From: an uncultured Clostridia bacterium | GTDB taxonomy: Bacteria > Bacillota > Clostridia > TANB77 > CAG-508 | DNA: 52,505 nucleotides | Assembly: GCA_947626555.1 (NCBI GenBank) | Contig: CANQSP010000063.1 | Span: forward strand, 1-52,505 | Direction: 5' to 3' | In this document: piece after piece, positions 7,198 to 17,400 of the stretch | Layout of the letters: each line of letters begins with the position of its first letter | Position numbering within the stretch: position 1 is the stretch's first letter | The notes under the pieces: generated by a model | Databases searched by the model: none | Told to the model about the DNA's origin: nothing | Seen by the model: only the letters and a program-made list of their open reading frames with translations | Position numbers and translations under genes: made by a program

Positions 7198-7908
7198 ATG
7201 GCAAATTATTTAGGTTTTTCATCGGACAAAATTGATATTTATGAGTTTTTGTTGGACAAGTCAGGCTCTATGCGGAGAGATAGAGAAAATGTTGTAAGAG
7301 GATTGGAACTCTATAAAAAGAGTTTTGAAAATTTTGCAGAAGCAAACTCTATTGCAGTATCTCTTTGCACTTTCGATGATTATTTCAATCCGGGGGAATT
7401 TAAGCCTGTAAACAACTTCAAAATTAAGTACTACAACCCTGATGGAGCAACTGCGTTATATTATTCTATTGTTAAAGGAGCAGAACATCTTAAGAGATAC
7501 ATTAGTGAGGTAACAGAGAATGTGGGCTGTATTCCTAGGGCGACATTTTTAGTATTGTCAGATGGTCAGCCGTGCGAGGATAGGTTGGATGAAGAGGATG
7601 GCAAAAGAGCTATTGAAGAACTTAATCTTGCTGGCGTAACCACAATATTTGTCGCTTTCGGCGAGGGAATTTCTTCAGATTTTGGAAAGCGTTTAGGTTT
7701 CATGGTAACAGTAGATGTAACGGACAGGGATACACTTGTTAATTTCTTGGGTGTTGAGCTTTCAAAATCTTGCAAAGAGCAGTCTCAAAGCTTAAAGGCA
7801 TTGGGTGCCAACTTTTTCAGTCAAGCCACTAATAATAGCAATTCTGATAAGTATTCGAGTACTACTGCTCAGGCATTGGAAGATGACTCATGGATTAACG
7901 ACATTTAA
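7198..7908 (+). CDS. TerY-like von Willebrand A domain protein
   Basis: This 236-residue protein is a single vWA domain. Strand 1 ends in FLLDKSGSM, the metal-ion site DxSxS (Asp20, Ser22, Ser24). NPDGATALYYSI supplies the conserved Thr at about residue 85, and FLVLSDGQPCED the third metal-site Asp near residue 120. Small vWA proteins of this kind (TerY type) occur with PP2C phosphatases and kinases in TerY-P modules, where they are thought to act as metal-dependent scaffolds. TGGAGGT lies 7 nt before the ATG. The last 35 residues are Ser/Asn-rich and probably flexible. A GC-rich hairpin separates it from the giant kinase gene. Confidence 0.85.
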   Translation: MANYLGFSSDKIDIYEFLLDKSGSMRRDRENVVRGLELYKKSFENFAEANSIAVSLCTFDDYFNPGEFKPVNNFKIKYYNPDGATALYYSIVKGAEHLKRYISEVTENVGCIPRATFLVLSDGQPCEDRLDEEDGKRAIEELNLAGVTTIFVAFGEGISSDFGKRLGFMVTVDVTDRDTLVNFLGVELSKSCKEQSQSLKALGANFFSQATNNSNSDKYSSTTAQALEDDSWINDI

Positions 7909-7929
7909 AATAATAACTAGTAAATGGCC

Positions 7930-7956
7930 GTGGGGGAATTTCTAACATTCCCCCAC
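7930..7956 (+). terminator. Strong hairpin, probably an attenuator
   Basis: GTGGGGGAAT (7930-7939) pairs perfectly with ATTCCCCCAC (7947-7956) around a 7-nt loop. The following sequence, ACTTTATG, has only a short T run, so it may partly terminate transcription or protect mRNA ends between the vWA and kinase genes. No clear promoter is visible in 7957-8041. Confidence 0.5.
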
Positions 7957-8041
7957 ACTTTATGAAAGTGAGCAACTTATATTAGCATTTAGAAACAATA
8001 CTAATTGCAACTATTACAATTTATGAGTAGAGGTAGCTTAT

Positions 8042-11000
8042 ATGAAAATTAAAGAAAGGATAGAGTCTTACTTCTATTACAAATATGTAATAAACCACTA
8101 TAACAAAATTTCTGAAGGAGACATTGAAGAATTATATGTTGACAAAGATACAGTTGTAGTTATAGTAAAAGACGAAGAAGTAAGAAAGCGGTTATATGAT
8201 ATTATAAAGTTTTTTTGTGATACAAAGCATTTAATTGTAACAGAAGAATCGTGGTATAGAATAAAAAAATACTTTACAGATGACAACGGTGGAATCAAAA
8301 TGTTTTGCATGGAGTACCATTCTGATGATGAATGGAGTTCTCTTTCAAAAGTAGAGCAACTTCAGGAGATAGCCTATTTTACGCGATATATGGAGGAAAA
8401 AGGTTACCTTCTGGATGAGTCTAGGTTTGAAAACGAAAAATGTAGTCACTTATCAGCATTTCTATCATTCTTTGTACCAGCAGAAACAATGCAGGAAGAT
8501 GAGCAGAATTTACTTTATCAGCAGATAGTATCTTCAAGAGCATGTATTATTAAATATGTGCACTACTTACTTACACAAGGAGGTAAACTAAACGAATACT
8601 ATGAAGAAAAGTTAAGTAAAAATGTAGTAAATAATGTTATGGATTTTCCATATAAATTGTCTATTGTCAAAATGTGTTATAATTTTTATGCATTTGGCAA
8701 GGTGCCAGACAACATCGCTGATGTACTAGTTGAAGAAGAATATAATTACAGGTACTTTTCAATAGCGAGTGAAGAAGATTTAAAAGCTAAATTGAAAGTA
8801 CTAGAAGGAAATGAAGAACATACAATATATACATTTAATGATAGCAATATAATTATTTATCATGAAATGCTTCCAAAGTTTAAACAGTTTTTAAGAAAAG
8901 AAATTGAAAACATTAGAGAAGCTAGTATGTTTTGTATGGAGAAGATTGTAAATGTAATTATCAACTATGATGGTGATGTTATTGGTTATCAATTTGTTGT
9001 TAATCGTGAAAAATATCACAACATCCTAGAGAGGAGGCATAAATCACAGCATAACGTTATATCAAATATAAAAGATATAATTCAAAATTCAAAATGGATT
9101 AATAATAAATTTAACTTGAATTCATATCAAATAAGTGAGGAGGAAAGAGAGCAAATCCATTCGTGTTTAGACAAAGTAGAGTTATATTATGAAAGAGAGG
9201 TATCCTATTATAATTATAAGTTCAGGAATGTTAAGGATTTATTTGCAATTGTAGCAAGTGAAGACTATGCATTAAAAGAATATAATACCAAAATAGCTTT
9301 TAAATTACTTCAAAAATATATAGAAGGAGTTTATGGAATTTTATCAGAAGAACACAAAATTCTAAGTTGTATAGAAGTCAGGTATTTAAGTCCTATTCTT
9401 GCAACAAACTTCGTAAAGTATGTTTTAGGAGGCAAAGTAGATTATGAATCTGCTTCAAAAGAACTCTATCTATTCATTGAAGATACAAAAAAGTCTAATC
9501 GTACTATATATTATGATTCGAGGTTTGAGTATACTCCAAGTAATCCATTTGCTTTTACGTATGAAGTTGAAAAGGAATATGGTATAAAACCTGAAAAAAA
9601 CATGAATCAGCAATTACCAGATGGAAGGCTATTAATAACATTTGGAAAGTACAAAAAAATTTCAGATGTAAGGAAGGAAGTATACGATAGGTATAATGAG
9701 ATTACTACTAAGGTATGCCCAGTAGAAAATTTAAGGTATGGTTCTACAGATTATAGCGAAATACGTCATGGAAAGGGTGGTCGCTTACAATTAGTTGAAA
9801 TTTTCAAGATAATTTATGACACAAGTATAGACACTAACGGAATGTATAAAGTTTTAGGTTATATAACCGAACCTGTTAAAGGAAAGCCTATTACAGATGA
9901 AGTACTTTTAGGTCTTGACCAAAAGGAATTACTTAAGCTTATGGCTTATCTGTTCAGTAATTTTGGATATTATTATTATATTCCATGGGAATACATCTGG
10001 ATGGATGATATGTCTGTTTTCTATGTAAATATGCTAGATGTAAATTTCGAAGTAGTAGAAAGCAGAAAATATACCATGGTAATGTTAAAAGACTATTTAG
10101 TGCAAAGAGGCTATAATCCGAATGTTTTTGAAGATTTGGAATTAGTGGAAAGGAGAAGGTATGATAATGAAAAATATTTTCTCAATAAGCTAAATAGCCT
10201 AAATGCATACTGTAATGAGCATTCCATATATTATGACAGAGAAGAAAAGATGTGCCCAGTTTGCCTTAAAACGAAGTATTTCGTTAAATTTGGCTATCAA
10301 AAAAATGCAAAAAAAGTTTTCGAAGATGCATATTCTATCCATTACAAGATTGATGCAACTAATAATCTCAAGGTCTACAAAACAAATGTTGTAAATATTG
10401 CGGAGGTAGAGAAAAATGTAGAAACTTTTATATCATATCCAAGAATTGAAGAAGTAATAGGGCAAAAAGGCTTTATACCACATAAAAAAGCAATGTTAAG
10501 CAATAAAAAATTTATAGGATATATATATAATGCGGAGGAGTTTAATTCCAGTGCAGATAAGAGCAAAAAAGAAAAGTCAGAAATAGCTGGAATAGATGTA
10601 AGCATTGATGCAAAAATGTGTATAGACATTAAAGACTCCGAAAAAATAGCTAATTTGCCTAGAGTAATGAGTTTAATAAGGTTAATATTGCAGGTCCAAG
10701 ACTTTGTAAAAAAAGGATGGGGATTTACATTAAATCCTTATACGTATGTGTTTTTAAATAAAAGCTATAAAAAGCAAGTACAAATATTAAACATTGACTT
10801 TCTTAGTAGAAATGCCAATGTAAGCGACACATTAAAGTGGACTTGTGAGTATGTAAACCTAGTTATTGCTCAAGATACTTCCATTGAACTGGATATATCA
10901 GATTGCAACACAGATTTAATAGCAATTTTAGAAAAGTTACGAGAATTGTCACAGGACATGAAAGGGTATTGTCCGATTCATAAAATGTATTATAGAAGTC

Positions 11001-13015
11001 ATTATTCTTTCTGTCCAAAATGTGTAGGCAAAGAAAACATGGAACACATTAAAGTAGAAGAAGTGCAAGAGGAGGAAATCACTAAACAGAAAAACGAAAA
11101 TGAAGGTGGCGAATCAATAATTTATCCTTATAAGGATGGACTAGTTGCTAAAGTTTTTAAGCAAGACAAAATCAATTACAGTTTAAAAAGCATAGTTATT
11201 GCTAAAGTACTAAGTAAATCCAATATATTGGAGGGGATAAATAGCAAAAATTATAAGTATAACTACATTATTCCAAAAATGCTTTTAAAAGATAAGAGTA
11301 CATCAAAAATATTTGGATATGTCATGAAAGAAGTAAATGGAAGACCTATATCAAATTTAAGAGATAAAGTTCAAATCGAGGAGTTAGGCTTTACCAGAAA
11401 AGATGTATTTGAAATATTAATCACTGTAGGGCAAGGTATTGAAACCCTGCATGCAAATAACATTTACATTGGAGATTTAAATGGCCGTAATATTCTCTTC
11501 GATAAGAAAAAGAACGTGTATTTCTTAGACTTTGATGGGATGGGAGTTGACGGTATAGCTCCTGAGTTTTGCACAGATGGATATATTGATCCTGTGTCAA
11601 AGAAAACTCAAAACATCACGATGAAAGATGATTGGTATTCCTTTGCGATTCAGGCATTTTACTACTTAACATTTACGCATCCATTTAATGGCATATATAC
11701 CATTAAGGAAAAAGGAAAGGAGGTCACCTTAGACATTCCAGATAAAATGGAACGTGGTATATCACTTCTTGGAGAACATGGAATGAAACCACCGGCAATT
11801 GCAGAGCCTTGGGATTGGATGAATAATGAGCTTACGCAGGCATTCTTAGAAACGTTTGAAGGCAAGAAGCGGGAGAATATAGTTCCAGAACTTATTCATC
11901 AGTATGACGAGTTATACAAAGACGGTAGGTCGTACGACAGAGTAATTCGTATTAATCCTAAGTTCATTGCTGCCGAAATAGTTCCATTTGGCGAAAATGT
12001 AGTACGTATCTTGAATTCTAGCTGTGCAATATGTGAAAGTAAGAGTAGCTTGTATTTAAAACTGCTGTTAGATGGTGGTAAAAAAGTACGCGAAGACATA
12101 AAACTTTCCATACGGTCAGATTTCGAGAGAGTGCTAATCTCAGAAGATGAGAAAATCATATTCGCAATTTATGAGAACAGTGTAATTGCCATAGATTTGG
12201 AAACAAATACACAATTATATAAAGACAGAATTTCAAATCCAATAGATGTAATAGTAAATGGCAGAACACTGTACTATACTGGAATATCGGAAGATGAAAA
12301 CATTATCTACAAATGTGAGTTTACTCAAAATGGTGAAGTGCAAAAAGAAAGAATCAGATTTTTAACCAAACAACAACTTAAACGTATATACGTTAAGTTC
12401 AATTCCAAATTTGTACTGGTGAAGGCTGCATTAAACACTAGAAACAATACAGTAAACGCAAGAAGTGGAGGTGCAAACATCATAGGTAATGATGTAAGCC
12501 TAGATGCATACTTAAAAGGCAATATAGATGAAATTTATTGCAATAGTGAAAAGCTTTGCGAAATAAGCAATAAGCTTAATAACCCAAAGTACAACATTTT
12601 ATATGACGATGCTACAAATATGTGGCTAGTTGTAAACGAAGAAGGAAACGGAGTTATCATAAAGGCATTCAACGGTACATACAGGAAAATTGCTATCAAA
12701 GGTTGCATTGATGATGTAAACGTAAGTAATATAAGCTTCAGCAAGGGAATTATTTATATTCCAGCTAAAAATTGCTTATATATCATTAATGCTAAGAAAG
12801 TAGCGCAATCTAAGGAAGGAGATGCAAATACAAATAGTGGCGAATCAATTTACGCCATAAAAGTAGATGACCAAACGAAAAATGACCAAACAATAACCAA
12901 GAAAATGGAGTGCAATAAAATTATGACTCCAAATTCAAAAATGTATAACATTAACGCTGAAGGTTTTAGCGTTATAACACATTCCAAGAAACTCTACGAA
13001 GTTCGCAGAAGTTAA
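8042..13015 (+). CDS. Giant protein kinase with zinc fingers and beta-propeller-like C-terminus
   Basis: This 1657-residue protein has an N-terminal part (1-520) that is not recognised. At about 525-720 a kinase-like segment without catalytic residues is visible (GRLLITFGKYKKI, VLGYITEPVKGKPI). A Cys/His zinc site follows at about 723-745 (CNEH and CPVC). A second degenerate kinase-like segment spans about 750-970. Another zinc site at about 976-993 reads CPIH and CPKC. The active-looking kinase domain runs about 1020-1290: GLVAKVFK provides the Lys strand, YIGDLNGRNILF the catalytic loop (Asp and Asn kept, HRD replaced by IGD), and LDFDGMG the metal-binding DFG-type motif. The C-terminal 350 residues have repeating strands (VIAIDLETNTQLY) suggesting a propeller. 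It should phosphorylate Ser/Thr, opposed by the PP2C upstream (inference). Confidence 0.75.
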   Translation: MKIKERIESYFYYKYVINHYNKISEGDIEELYVDKDTVVVIVKDEEVRKRLYDIIKFFCDTKHLIVTEESWYRIKKYFTDDNGGIKMFCMEYHSDDEWSSLSKVEQLQEIAYFTRYMEEKGYLLDESRFENEKCSHLSAFLSFFVPAETMQEDEQNLLYQQIVSSRACIIKYVHYLLTQGGKLNEYYEEKLSKNVVNNVMDFPYKLSIVKMCYNFYAFGKVPDNIADVLVEEEYNYRYFSIASEEDLKAKLKVLEGNEEHTIYTFNDSNIIIYHEMLPKFKQFLRKEIENIREASMFCMEKIVNVIINYDGDVIGYQFVVNREKYHNILERRHKSQHNVISNIKDIIQNSKWINNKFNLNSYQISEEEREQIHSCLDKVELYYEREVSYYNYKFRNVKDLFAIVASEDYALKEYNTKIAFKLLQKYIEGVYGILSEEHKILSCIEVRYLSPILATNFVKYVLGGKVDYESASKELYLFIEDTKKSNRTIYYDSRFEYTPSNPFAFTYEVEKEYGIKPEKNMNQQLPDGRLLITFGKYKKISDVRKEVYDRYNEITTKVCPVENLRYGSTDYSEIRHGKGGRLQLVEIFKIIYDTSIDTNGMYKVLGYITEPVKGKPITDEVLLGLDQKELLKLMAYLFSNFGYYYYIPWEYIWMDDMSVFYVNMLDVNFEVVESRKYTMVMLKDYLVQRGYNPNVFEDLELVERRRYDNEKYFLNKLNSLNAYCNEHSIYYDREEKMCPVCLKTKYFVKFGYQKNAKKVFEDAYSIHYKIDATNNLKVYKTNVVNIAEVEKNVETFISYPRIEEVIGQKGFIPHKKAMLSNKKFIGYIYNAEEFNSSADKSKKEKSEIAGIDVSIDAKMCIDIKDSEKIANLPRVMSLIRLILQVQDFVKKGWGFTLNPYTYVFLNKSYKKQVQILNIDFLSRNANVSDTLKWTCEYVNLVIAQDTSIELDISDCNTDLIAILEKLRELSQDMKGYCPIHKMYYRSHYSFCPKCVGKENMEHIKVEEVQEEEITKQKNENEGGESIIYPYKDGLVAKVFKQDKINYSLKSIVIAKVLSKSNILEGINSKNYKYNYIIPKMLLKDKSTSKIFGYVMKEVNGRPISNLRDKVQIEELGFTRKDVFEILITVGQGIETLHANNIYIGDLNGRNILFDKKKNVYFLDFDGMGVDGIAPEFCTDGYIDPVSKKTQNITMKDDWYSFAIQAFYYLTFTHPFNGIYTIKEKGKEVTLDIPDKMERGISLLGEHGMKPPAIAEPWDWMNNELTQAFLETFEGKKRENIVPELIHQYDELYKDGRSYDRVIRINPKFIAAEIVPFGENVVRILNSSCAICESKSSLYLKLLLDGGKKVREDIKLSIRSDFERVLISEDEKIIFAIYENSVIAIDLETNTQLYKDRISNPIDVIVNGRTLYYTGISEDENIIYKCEFTQNGEVQKERIRFLTKQQLKRIYVKFNSKFVLVKAALNTRNNTVNARSGGANIIGNDVSLDAYLKGNIDEIYCNSEKLCEISNKLNNPKYNILYDDATNMWLVVNEEGNGVIIKAFNGTYRKIAIKGCIDDVNVSNISFSKGIIYIPAKNCLYIINAKKVAQSKEGDANTNSGESIYAIKVDDQTKNDQTITKKMECNKIMTPNSKMYNINAEGFSVITHSKKLYEVRRS

Positions 13016-13021
13016 ACTAAT

Positions 13022-13056
13022 AGGGACGGGGTTAAATAGTTTAACCCCGTCCCTTT
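13022..13056 (+). terminator. Rho-independent terminator of the signalling cluster
   Basis: A perfect 15-bp stem, AGGGACGGGGTTAAA with its complement (13022-13036 with 13040-13054), a TAG loop and a short T run, directly after the kinase stop codon. Confidence 0.85.
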
Positions 13057-13190
13057 AGCTATGCAATGAATTAAGCTTACTATTCTAGGACACCATCTAT
13101 GATTTTAGTTAAAGAAAAAGTTTAAAAATATTCTAAAATGTAAATAATATAAAAGATGTAAGAAGTGTAAGTTAAAAATGATTCGAAAAT

Positions 13191-13302
13191 AATTCTTTTT
13201 TAAGTTAAGCCTAAAATAGAAAATGAATTAATTCTTTTTTAAGCTTAAGCCTAAAATAGGAAAGAAAAAAATCTTTTATTTTAATCCAAAAAATAGGAAA
13301 GA
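13191..13302 (+). repeat. Two near-identical repeats and one decayed copy before the patatin gene
   Basis: A unit of 33-34 bp beginning AATTCTTTTTTAAG and ending CTAAAATAGGAAA occurs at 13191-13223 and 13230-13263 (one C inserted in the second), with a degraded third copy at 13271-13302. The period is about 40 bp. The remainder of the 13057-13319 gap holds no visible gene; a promoter for the next gene must lie here but is not clear. Confidence 0.75.
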
Positions 13303-13319
13303 GAGGGAAGAAGCAAAAA

Positions 13320-14183
13320 ATGAAAATAGGAATAGCATTATCTGGTGGTGGAATAAGAGGAATTGCACATGCGGGAGTATTACAAGCATTAGAAGATAAT
13401 AATATAAAAATAGATATAATAGGTGGAACAAGTTGTGGTAGCATAATAGCTTCTTTATATGCAATAGGATATAAACCAGATTACATATATAAATTATTTA
13501 AACAGAATGCAAAGCAAATAGCAGGGATTAATTGCAATCCTTTATTATTTGGAATAAAAAGCATTTTCTCAAAAAAAAATTTCAAGGGTATGCAAACAGG
13601 TGAAAAGATAGAAAAAATATTTAACGAAACTGCTGTAAAAAAAAATATAAAAACTATAAAAGATATTAAAATGCCAATAGTAATACCAACAGTTGACATT
13701 TTAAATTCTAAAGAATATATTTTTACAAATTATATTCCTAAAGATATTGCTAGTAAAAATATAACAACAGAGCAATATATAACTAATATATCATTAGGAC
13801 AAGCAGTTAGGGCAAGTAGTAGTTTCCCTGGAGTATTTAGTCCATGCAATGTGAATATGCATGCTTTTATGGATGGGGGAACTTTAGATAATGTACCAGT
13901 AAATGAAGTAAAAAAGCAAGGAGCAGACAAAGTAATAGCTGTAAAATTTGATGCTGATTCAATAGATAAACAAAGTAATATGATGGATATTATAATGAAG
14001 ACTATAGATATAATGGGAAGTAAAATATCAGAAGAAAGTTTGGAAATGAGTGATATAGTACTAAATGTTTATACAGATAAAGTTGGATTACTAGATTTTA
14101 AGAAGCTAGATAATTGTTATAAATATGGTTATGAATGTGTAATACAAAATTTAGAAAAAATAAAAAAAGTTATATTTGGGTAA
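13320..14183 (+). CDS. Patatin-like phospholipase
   Basis: This 287-residue protein has all the catalytic elements of bacterial patatin-like lipases: the oxyanion loop GGGIRG (9-14), the nucleophile elbow GTSCG (Ser38 in GxSxG) and the catalytic DGG (Asp185). These enzymes use a Ser-Asp dyad to hydrolyse acyl esters of membrane lipids in the cytosol. No signal peptide or membrane segment is visible, and the length is typical of the short RssA/YchK-like class. GAGGGAAG precedes the ATG. It stands alone between two terminators, so it is likely a single-gene unit; similar enzymes serve as toxic effectors in some anti-phage systems, but no nucleotide cyclase is seen next to it. Confidence 0.93.
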   Translation: MKIGIALSGGGIRGIAHAGVLQALEDNNIKIDIIGGTSCGSIIASLYAIGYKPDYIYKLFKQNAKQIAGINCNPLLFGIKSIFSKKNFKGMQTGEKIEKIFNETAVKKNIKTIKDIKMPIVIPTVDILNSKEYIFTNYIPKDIASKNITTEQYITNISLGQAVRASSSFPGVFSPCNVNMHAFMDGGTLDNVPVNEVKKQGADKVIAVKFDADSIDKQSNMMDIIMKTIDIMGSKISEESLEMSDIVLNVYTDKVGLLDFKKLDNCYKYGYECVIQNLEKIKKVIFG

Positions 14184-14234
14184 AAAGAAAGTAAAGGAAA
14201 AAATATGTTACAATTAAATAAAAGAAAATATAAG

Positions 14235-14300
14235 AAATAACCTAAAAAACATTTTAAGTATATTCAAAATGTTATTTGCGTAAGGTTATTTTTATTTTTG
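14235..14300 (+). terminator. Terminator after the patatin gene
   Basis: The outer stem AAATAACCT/AGGTTATTT and inner stem AACATTTT/AAAATGTT are followed by a T-rich run. No gene is visible in 14184-14494; its second half carries the promoter of the first giant gene. Confidence 0.7.
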
Positions 14301-14379
14301 AGTAATTTTAAAAACAAAAGATATTACAAACAAATCTTCAAAAAGATAAATAAATGTAAAAAAATAAAAAAATATGAAT

Positions 14380-14448
14380 TTCCGTAAATAAAAATAAAAA
14401 AGTATAAAAAACATATTATTTACAAGTAATATAACTATATGACAATAT
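14380..14448 (+). promoter_or_regulatory. Shared promoter module, copy 1 (first giant gene)
   Basis: TTCCGTAAAT is followed after exactly 28 nt by ATTTACA, whose TTTACA (14419-14424) can serve as -35. A weak -10 (CAATAT, 14443-14448) lies 18 nt on. The GTAAAT and ATTTAC half-sites are inverted. The same layout precedes the other two giant genes. Confidence 0.55.
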
Positions 14449-14494
14449 ATATATAAGTATATTATCTTTTATAATAATTATGGAGGAAAATCAT

Positions 14495-17400
14495 ATGGAA
14501 GCAAAACAAAAGCAAAGAGAAATGAATGTAAATAAAAATGAGAAAGATAAAAAAAGAAAAGTGAAATCAATTTTAAAACCAAAATTTAAATATATATCTA
14601 AATTAGTCTTAGGATCAGTATTACCAATAGTGATGATTTCAATAATAGTAGGTACAATATATGAAGCATTTTATAACAAACGAAATGACATAAATAATGC
14701 TAATATACCTCCAGAAATAGCAGTAGCAATGGAATATCCTCAAGTAGAAGAAGGGGAGGAAGAAATAGAAATAAGTAAAGAAAAATATCCAAATGAGGAG
14801 TATAATAATGACATATATCCATATGTGCAATTTGACGCTTTTTTCTTAAGAGATTTAAACAGTGATGGATATGCAGAAAAAATAAGAGGAACATGTAGAG
14901 AAATAGGACAACAAGATACTTTATATATACAACTTAATGTATTAACAAATGGATATCTAAAAGAAGGGGCAACAATAACACTAAATGGGGATAGAAATTT
15001 TTATTTCCAAACTTCTATAGTAAAAGATAATGAAATAGCAGAAAATTATGTATCAACAGATACGCAGGTAATAAAATTAAATAGAATAGAAGCAGGAAAA
15101 CAAAAATTATTAGAAGGAACAATAAAAGAAAATATAGGATTGAATATAGGAAGCTATAGTAAAATTAATAGTATAACTTTTAAAGGAACACATGTAGAAA
15201 CAGGAAGTCAAGGAGAAGATGTAAAGGAAATAGAATTAGAAAAAACAGTACAATTTAAAATAGATTGGCATGGAAAAGTACAAACCAAAATAACTAATGT
15301 AACGCAAACAAAATATGTAGAAGAAATTGAAGACATAGAAGCACAAACAATAAAAATATATTTTGGAGTGGAAATACAAGAAATAAAAGAACAATTGAAT
15401 TTAAGTCAATTATACATAGAAGGAACTATACCAGAATTTAATGGATATAAACCAACAAAAGTATATGTAGAAGGTACAAATGTTGAGTATAGATATAATG
15501 AAGAGACTATGCAATTAATAGCATATACACAAGCAGAATTAAACGATGTAACAAAAGATATAACAAGAAGTATAGCAAGAAAGAATAATTATATAATAAG
15601 GCTAGAATATCCAATGGAAGCTTATAGAACATTGGGAAAAGAGACATTTGAGTTAAAGATACCAGTGAAAGCATATTATGAAGGATATAATAACGAAAAT
15701 TATGAATTTGAAAATCCTTATAAATCCAATATAGCTACTGATATAATAATACTATCATATGAAAAAAGATTAGGAAAAATAGCTGAATTTGAAATAACCG
15801 TGGGTGAATATATAAATAACCCTGTATGGGATAATGCGGTATTAAAAAGAAAACCACTAAATATATATAATGGAAAATCAGAAACGGAAATAAATGATAC
15901 ATATGTGGTTACATGGTATGCACGTATGGGTTCAGAGGGAAAAACTACTGGTATAATAATGAAAGAAACAAAGACTGATTCTGAAAATACTAAAGTATCA
16001 GATAAATTTGTAAAAGCAGATAACACAGAAGATAGCTTGGAAGATATAACAAAGAACATAGGAATTTATTTTGAAAAAGTATCAACAGTATTAGGAAAAG
16101 ATGGTTGGATAAAGGTATATGATGACGAAACAGATAATTTAGTAGAAGAATTTAATAGTAGTAATTGGTCTAATTATACAAAAACAAATCCATATATATA
16201 TAAGACACCAATAAGGCATATAAGAATAGAAACAAGTGAAACAAATTCACAAAGTAGCTTAGAGGTATACAATATAAAAGAACTAGATGATAATGCAATA
16301 ATAAACAAATATGAATTAGAAGAATTTCTCAATATAAAATATATAAAATCAACGGTTTCAGGTTATGTAAACCAAGATGCAAATTACATAAACACGGATA
16401 CGTATAATGCAAAATATATAGAAGATACTTCAATAGCAAGAGTTAGTATTAAAGAAAATACATTAAGTACACAAGAAATAAACAAGGATAATCAACTAAT
16501 AATAGAAACAATTTATTTTAAAAATAGTAATATGGAAAAATGGCAAAATGGGTCATTTTTATTAAAGTTGCCTAAAGAAATAGTAGATGTAAAAATAAAA
16601 GATGTAGTAATAAATCAAGGATTAACAAAAGTAGTAGATTATGAAAAATATGTGCAAGCAGAAGTAGAAAATGGAGAAGAGCAAGAATACATATTTATAA
16701 AGATAATAACAGAAAATGATATAGAAGAAAATTATAGAATATCAATAAATTGTGATATAACAGTAGATTCACGAATAACTACAAAAACAGGTCAGATAGA
16801 ATTATATGCAACAAATGAAAACGGAACTACCTATTTAAACAATATAGAGGATAAATATGATGTAAATAATAATTTAAATAATCAAGAAAAAGTAAATTAT
16901 AGTGCAACAAATGTTAGTTTAATTTCACCAAATTCACTACTTATAAGCCAAATAGCAAGTGATTTTGATGAAACTAACAAAGAAATTGTAGCACCTAAAA
17001 TAGCAGAAATATCAAAAAAATCTAAAACAGCAACTATAACAACTCAAATAACGAATAATTACTCAAGAACTGTAAGTAATATAGCAATATTAGGAAAAAT
17101 ACCATATGCAGGGAACACATATGTAATAAATGGAAGTGATATGGGTTCAAATTTCAATACAACAATGGTTGACACTGGAATAACAGTACCGGAACAATTA
17201 AAAAATGTGGCAAAAGTATATTATTCAGAAATAGAAGATGTAACAACAGATTTAGAAGATGCAGGAAATGAATGGAAAGAAGAAGGAAAAGTAGATTTTG
17301 CAAACGTAAAAAGCTTTTTAATAATACTAGAAGATTATGAACTAAAAAATGCAGAAAGTCATAAATTTAGTTATAAAATAAATATACCGGGAGGAATAGA

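Noticed and set aside
13320-14183. CBASS anti-phage operon around the patatin gene
   Set aside because: No cyclic-nucleotide synthase or accessory gene is adjacent, and the gene is isolated by terminators.
14380-14450. Riboswitch (c-di-GMP or similar) upstream of the giant genes
   Set aside because: No GEMM or other aptamer core is present, and the conserved elements sit at and upstream of the -35 box, so they are unlikely to be in the transcript.
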